A stretch of 64,000 nucleotides of DNA from Lamellibrachia columna. Taxonomy: Eukaryota > Annelida > Polychaeta > Sabellida > Siboglinidae. Both the position numbers and the translations under genes were made by a program. The stretch is taken from NCBI GenBank assembly GCA_963662155.1, contig OY759274.1, forward strand, positions 38,766,990 to 38,830,989, in the 5' to 3' direction. Shown here in pieces: positions 58,001 through 64,000 of this stretch (position 1 is its first letter; the number at the start of each line of letters is the position of its first letter). The notes beneath the pieces are model-generated. The model had not been told where the DNA came from and did no database searches. It saw only the letters and a list, made by a program, of their open reading frames with translations.

Positions 58001-59479
58001 CTCACACCTCTAAACTATTGACTATTCTTTCTTGTAACAAATATAATCGATCCACTAGTGTAGTAGGGTTACAGTGTAATATATGGGCATTTGTATAATT
58101 CTTCAGAAAACAGCGTTGGGTGCGCTGTAGGGCATCGCGAAGGTCAAGGTTGTTCGCGATACGTTTGCTATTAAATATTTAGCAAATTTTTAGCTGTCTA
58201 ACCAAAATATGTACAACCCTAACCTAAATATTGGTATACTCGATGACACAACTTCGGCGGTTGTTTGCGCTCTATGGCACTATGCGAGCTTTCTTATTGA
58301 AAATTGTCAAAACTTCACTTGTCAAAACAACACGTCGCCGGTGTGTTACAGAAATAGTGTCCTCTGTCTTCTTTTTAAAATAATAGTTTTTCTCTTCACC
58401 CAGTGAGCAAATAAGTCAAATGTGTTCGATGGATCGTATTATCAGCCAATTTTGGACAAGTGTATTTATTTTGCCCAATTGCCCACTGTGGAGCCTATGA
58501 TGTAAATTTCGATCATTAGCTTGTTTATGCTGGATTTTATTAGCATCTTAGTGAAACGCATATTTATAACGCTCTTAAAAAGTAATGATGGATTCTGTTT
58601 TATGATGAGTTTTCCTTATGAGCTCTTTATCTTAGTGAAACGGTCCCTGCAGATGTCAGAAATGCTATATTTATCAATGTCCCACTTTACCCCGTAATTG
58701 GTGTCTCACTTCACCCCGGTGGTGTCCCAGTTGACCACAAATTGGCACCTTTTTATAATTGCAAAAACAATAATCTGAAAAAAAATACATAAAAAAAACA
58801 TTAGTGTCAAATATCGGGTTCTCCCCAACTTATTGAAACCATCTGACAACATTCAAAACTTCACTTCAAACCTTCAATAAGTCGCGCCGTAGGTGAGCGG
58901 CACTTGGCAAGATACTACCACGCCATCTAGCGAGTATATGCCTGAATAAGTAAAATCTCGGTTTATGTGGGTTGCCAGACATTCGGGTCAAGTTTTACCC
59001 TGGATTTGTCTAATTGGGCCGACTGAATCTATACAGTTTAGGGGAAAAGATAATCTCTGATAAGTATTGTCCTTCCTCTGAACACATCTGAGCTGCCGCG
59101 TAAATTCTGGTAATCTTTGTTGAGCCACACTTCGTCGACGCGACGATATTGCACTACGTGATCACACAATTATCACAGTGTTCTCATTAACTTGATACAT
59201 CCATTTGGCGAGATACGTTATCGACCGAACAAGACCACAGGATTTGTTACCGGCTAAGCAGAAGAAATGTCTACGCAGTATGTATTAGCCAATAAAGATA
59301 TCGCTCTGATTAAATCCAATTCTATCATAGATGTTTGTAAATGTAATAAACAGTGGGTTATGTAATCGAGTAGCTGTTTGAAAACCCAGTCGTGAAAGTA
59401 CATCATATGTTTTTTTATTATTACCAATAAAATCAAACATGCTTATAACGGACAATTTTAAGATTGGGAAGATAGGTTC
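58001..59479. other. No gene recognised
   Basis: Non-coding. At 58680-58735 the motifs GTCCCACTTTACCCCG, GTCTCACTTCACCCCG and GTCCCAGTTGACC form an imperfect three-fold repeat. Confidence 0.4.
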
Positions 59480-59755
59480 GGCACAGCTGTCCATTTTAGA
59501 CAGAGGTCGTTATTCACAGGTGGTCCTTATGGATATACATACGTCAGGTGTCCTTTATGGGAAAGTGTAAGGGTAAGTACCCGTTAGGGGTGTCGGATCT
59601 GAGTAGATATCCGTTACGAACAGCTGTCCGGCATAGACATGTACGCCTGTCTTTTATGAACAGTTGTCCGTTATGGACACGTATCATCCGTTGTATGCAG
59701 TTATCACCTATGGGTATATGTCCGTTTTGACCTATGTCCGTTATGGGCGTGGTTT
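59480..59755. repeat. Degenerate short tandem repeat (TGTCCGTTATGGAC)
   Basis: Variants of TGTCCGTTATGGACA recur about ten times with 20-30 bp spacing. Individual units are strongly diverged. Confidence 0.6.
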
Positions 59756-61699
59756 TTCGGGTTTTTACTTCGTATGCAGAATCCTGATGAATTCAATATT
59801 CTGCGTAGCGTTTGATTAAAACTGCTTACTCAACTGATTTAGCCTATCACAAATCCGGTTCTTTGGTGTGCAAATATGTCCTGTGTGAATAGTTTATGCA
59901 ACATCCACAGTCGATTTAATTTAAAAAATGCATATTTTTTTTCAAATCATCGAAAGAATTGACTTTAGTCGTTAGATCTGTAAAGGATCAATATAGTGGA
60001 TATCCAAAATGGTAAACACTGTGTGGGTCAATGCTGCTCATGGGCGTGACCTCCATCCTCTCGCCGATCACATGACGTAGTTAGAAACTTTCACTAAAGA
60101 AGAAAATCATGATTTTTCAGCATTTCGATTTTCACTTCAGTTAATGCTTGAACAAGTATTAACTAATTTAATAGTTTGTATGATGATTTCACACAAAAAC
60201 TACATACAAAAGTTGCACAAATGAGCTAGCATGTTGCAGTGGATATAGGTAGGTTTGGTTTTTCGCAAAATTAATTTGAAATGATACTAGCAAAAAATCG
60301 AATTGATTAAGCACCTTTAAGTCCTACAAAGTATAATATTTTGTCTATTAGTGTCCTCTGTTCTTTCATTTGGGCTGAGCATTCTAAATGTCCTCACTGA
60401 ACAATATCTCGTAATACACCACGCAAGGTTACGACCGCGACCTAATGTTTTCATGAACATTACTTTGTGCAGACTAGAAGAAACTGTCAGCGCGATATAT
60501 ATAACCTAACGACTCACTGGCCTTGGTTATTTCTGCATTGTTGGAACTAATTATACACTTTTGTAATCCAAAGTCGTCACCTTTCTTATAAATACTACCT
60601 TCGGTGTTTATCGGAAGTCCTAACCTTTCTATAAATACAAGACGCGTGTACTCTACCGAGAATCACACAAAGACGGTCTATAAACACAATCTGAATTACC
60701 GAGACAACGCCTCGTCTGTTTGTGTGCGGTGAACAAATCGCGAGTAATAGTAACGATAATCTCGTTGTTTGTCGAACCCGGACGGCCAACCGACCTCCGT
60801 CTCGTTGGTTGTATTGTTTGCACCCGTGGGTCTACCCTGGAATAAAAAACAGCGGCTTAGAACCCAAGGATTGGATTTATACAGGGGCCGAATGTGATTC
60901 ACATGGGAAGTAGTGTGTTTTAAAACGGAATTACGATACAGTTAAATGTTATTTTGGTTAAGATTTATATTTAATAACACACGTCCGGTGAACATGAACT
61001 TACACTCTGAGAATAAATTATTCAAAAAAAGAACCATGAACCATATTACTACTGCAATAATAATACAGATTAAGTGACTGGATCTCTTTCATACATAACT
61101 CATATAAACACTCATTAAGGTCACTCACAAAATGCAATAATAAAAAGAAATATATAGTATAAAAAAATATACTGGTGCGTCGTTGGCGTATCACGATATG
61201 TATCACGCATAAGAACTACCGCGAAATACCGGTAATATTGCATAACACTGGTTCATAACATATAACATGATTTTCGGTCAAACCGATCATATTTTGTACC
61301 ATTAAGCGACTAATCGCACTCTGCAAAATTAGATTTCAGTACCGTCCCCGGATGGCGATACATTTTGATAGGGGAGGTTTTCGTTTCCTAGGATGGCCAC
61401 GCTTCAGGGCCCTTGTGTTTCCGTAATTTTTTTAATTAGATTTTATTTAATAAGTGTACATTTTAACATACTCCCCGGACATATGCATATGATTTATATT
61501 CTACGAACGTAAATTTAGGCTTCACAACACCACTGTCAGCTGCGTTGGACCACGTAGGCCCTATCTTCGGTTCTACAGAATTAGCAGTAAAAGAAAGCTT
61601 ACAGGTTAAAGGTACGATTTAGATATAGCGTGATCCTCTGACATCAACGTAAGCTGTCGTATACAAACTCGACACGAGCAGTGAATCGGCACTTGGTTC
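59756..61699. other. No gene recognised
   Basis: About 1.9 kb without recognisable coding sequence or repeats. It may hold distal promoter sequence of the FGF gene downstream, but nothing specific supports that. Confidence 0.4.
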
Positions 61700-62600
61700 T
61701 CTGCTGAGAGCGCCTTATTCCGGCGCCGACAGGTTCATCCGGGGAGGGAGAACGCTTCCAGGAAAGGGTGAGTTAGCCCGGCCACCCAGGCAGCGAGAGA
61801 CGGCGTGACGCCGTCGACATGCCTCATGACCCGCTCTACGTTCATGCAGTAGTATGCGTACGTAGTAAGCCGTGCCAAATATGGCAACGCAAGCCACGCC
61901 TACCGCAGGGGACTGACAGACGGCTACCTGGACGGGATTTGCTGATTGGAAGCTTTCGCGTTAAAAAGCTCCCGCCGAACGACCAGGGAACAATTGCTGA
62001 GACACGGACGCGGAACAAGGGTAGATCAACGCCGAGAAATCGTCTGCCAGGTGGACGAGAGTGCGTCTCAAATGTTTACGACAAATGCCGACGCGACGCG
62101 TCAACGCTGCGAGCCAAAATCGGGGCGCGCCAATAAAACCCGGACGCCTGCCGTGCATGGGGCAAACGTCAAACAATCCGGCTACGACAACGACGTCTAC
62201 AACGACTATTACTACTGCCTTCACTCCAGGTGCTCCGACTGTCACATTTATGCACACAACGACGCTGAGTGCCGCCACTGTCGCGCTACAGACGCTACTG
62301 CTGCTTTGCATGCCGCCCGAATTGAGCGCGCGACCGCTCCTCCAACTTCTCGGCGACATCGCAAGGACGCAGACGGCACCGACAGGAAAGGGCGGGAAAA
62401 CGAGCGCGGCGCCGAGCGCGCGACATCAGCAGATCAGACGCAGACGATTCGTACGCTCGCACGAACAGCTGATGTCACAATTCACGGGGGGTACAGTGCT
62501 GTGTACGTCACAGACGGGATTCAACCTCGCCCTCGGGCCAGGGGGCACTGTCTATGGGGTTCCGCACAGCCAAGACCCACACGGTAAGCTGCACTTTTTG
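61700..62600. promoter_or_regulatory. CpG- and GC-rich island around the FGF first exon
   Basis: Base composition shifts from AT-rich to GC-rich with many CpG pairs at about 61700 and returns to AT-rich just after the splice donor at 62584. This fits a promoter/first-exon island, although no TATA box or initiator was identified. Overlapping ORFs on both strands reflect the composition. Confidence 0.5.
62250..62583 (+). CDS. Fibroblast growth factor family, first coding exon (partial gene)
   Basis: Secreted ligand of FGF receptors. From the ATG at 62250 the frame gives a hydrophobic signal peptide (MHTTTLSAATVALQTLLLLC), likely cleaved near ELSA, a short basic region (RRRRFVRSHEQ), and the start of the beta-trefoil: TVLCTSQTGFNLALGPGG, then TVYGV and SQDPHG. 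This matches the family pattern L-C-x-TGF-x-L-x-PdGtV-G-x(4-6)-DP. The exon ends at 62583 after the first base of a Gly codon at a consensus donor, G|GTAAGC. That is where the first intron of FGF1/FGF2-type genes falls (after SDQH/SDPH, phase 1). Earlier in-frame ATGs (62085, 62157) would add a Thr-rich N-terminus before the signal peptide and are less likely starts. The other exons are not in the window. Subfamily unclear. Confidence 0.8.
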
Positions 62601-64000
62601 ATCTGATCGCAGTATTAAAACTGCCTCCGCAGTTTGATTTCCTGCTCGTCTCATTGCAGACGAATTTCACGAAAAATCCAACCTCTCTAGTATCTAGACT
62701 ATGATAATGATATTTATTTTTTATAAATGGATCGAACAAATTTACTTACTTAGTTATACTTAACTAACGACAAAAGTCAATTCTTTCAATGGTGTTAAAA
62801 ATGTACGCACCCTTTTATTAAACCGATCAACGAACGTGATTTGCGATGGGCTAAATTAATTGTGGAGGCAGCTTTAACATTTTAAATAATACTCCCTCGG
62901 AAGTCAAAGCCCACGTGACGTACGATCTAGCTATCCGACGTGGGTGTTACTATGACATTACACTTAATACGACAGCACTTTGTGCCATACCACAGACGTT
63001 GATGTGCGATTAATTGTAGCCTATATCTGTCTTAAATTTATATTTCGTAACGTAGCATTCGTATCCCTGTTTATGTCGAGTCTTCGCAATTTCCGAGCCT
63101 ACGAAAATATCAGCAACATTTATCTAGGATATTTTGCTTGTCGAAAAAATTATTCGGGTGTGCATGTTAAAAATTAACTCGTAACACAGTGTGTCGGAAT
63201 ATCCTTGAACAACTATAAATAATCCTTGGCGCAAATCCTGAATCCACCGCAACATTTAACGATCGAGACGTAAAAAATATTAACATACATCTCAGTCTTA
63301 CAACTTTCTTTTGTGGTCACATTAGTCATGACACAGATATATCCTAACATAAATAATAAACAGGCAAGACGATGCAAGACAAGACATGCAATCCAACGGT
63401 TACATAAAACTACTTTATGAATCAACTATGACAATTTGCTTTGATGTAAACTGAAACTGCCGCTTTAATACAGTTCTTACACCATCTGCCGGATGCCTCT
63501 TTAACTTACACAAACTGGCACAACGCCACTGTTTGGGTTTATTTTTACATTATATGGGTCAATTTTCTCGGAAAATAGCCATATGTAGGGCCTAAACTAA
63601 TGTATTTACCGTCATTTCGTCGTAGCTAAAGAGAAGGCGCGCTGGATTTAGCTTTCATGTACCGCGAGATAACGCTGCGTCACATTAGACTATTCGGGAA
63701 TGTTCTTAGCAATCTTGACCCACTGACACAGCCGAGTTAGGGTCGGTGTCTCGTTCACGGATATCGAGACCGCATATGTTGCCCAACAACGTACTGCAGA
63801 TGCCTCACTGTTTGGGTGTTTTTTGTGAACTTGGCCCTGTTCTTGGGGTTGATGTTTGTGAGCATTTCTCCTAAATGAGTATCGTTATGTTATGCTGATT
63901 TCAACAGCCAGTGTTTTAAAAGCTTGGCTCTTAGTCAAGAGGACTTGGGTGAACATCGCGTTAATTTCCACGTGCATAAGACGTTTTTGGTTGATCCAAA
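62584..64000 (+). other. FGF intron 1, open at the window end
   Basis: AT-rich sequence after the donor GTAAGC. The second FGF exon (about 100 nt in the family) was looked for and not seen. No other coding signal. Confidence 0.6.

Noticed and set aside
61946..62587. 213-codon ORF in another frame over the FGF exon
   Set aside because: The frame from 62250 alone has a signal peptide, the FGF core and a matching splice donor. The other is a GC-rich shadow.

Overview
This is animal nuclear DNA. The genes are split by GT-AG introns, and non-LTR retrotransposons, satellites and long microsatellites fill most of the rest. Species cannot be fixed from the sequence. CR1-like LINEs, several Jockey-group LINEs, a pogo-like remnant and a SET/tyrosine-recombinase/SANT composite suggest a marine invertebrate, but this is inference.

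Three host loci can be read by protein homology. (1) Positions 1256-9202 (+) hold five exons of a CHIC1/CHIC2 orthologue, a palmitoylated Cys-rich membrane protein. The first exon lies upstream of the window. (2) Positions 33330-45558 (+) hold a decayed but still splice-coherent gene. It joins a KMT5A-like SET domain, two zinc-finger-like motifs, a Crypton-type tyrosine recombinase, acidic and basic linkers and a C-terminal SANT/Myb-like domain. In-frame stops and frameshifts mark it as a pseudogene in this assembly. (3) Positions 62250-62583 (+) are the first coding exon of a secreted FGF, with signal peptide and half of the beta-trefoil core. It ends at a donor site in the position typical of FGF genes, and the rest lies beyond the window. 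A fourth candidate is a terminal exon on the minus strand (9853-9587), convergent with CHIC.

The last large intron of the SET/recombinase gene contains a nested insertion. A CR1 element on the minus strand (44668 to 37384) is split by a 4.26-kb LINE on the plus strand (37618-41878). TTCCTGA is repeated on both sides and the CR1 reading frame resumes across the gap. Other CR1 pieces lie at 14.6, 18.7, 21.0 and 57.7 kb; the one at 14.6 kb keeps both ends but lacks the middle. A third, different LINE is at 50.1-52.6 kb.

The rest is repeat-rich: perfect (TGCG)n runs up to 384 bp, (CA)n arrays, minisatellites of 81, 47 and 51 bp, large fold-back palindromes (1.4-2.8 kb and 56.5-57.3 kb), a palindromic MITE present twice (28.4 and 48.7 kb), and small hairpins. 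No tRNA, rRNA or CRISPR was found. Some stretches, notably 9.9-14.6, 58-61.7 and 62.6-64 kb, show little beyond AT-rich non-coding sequence.
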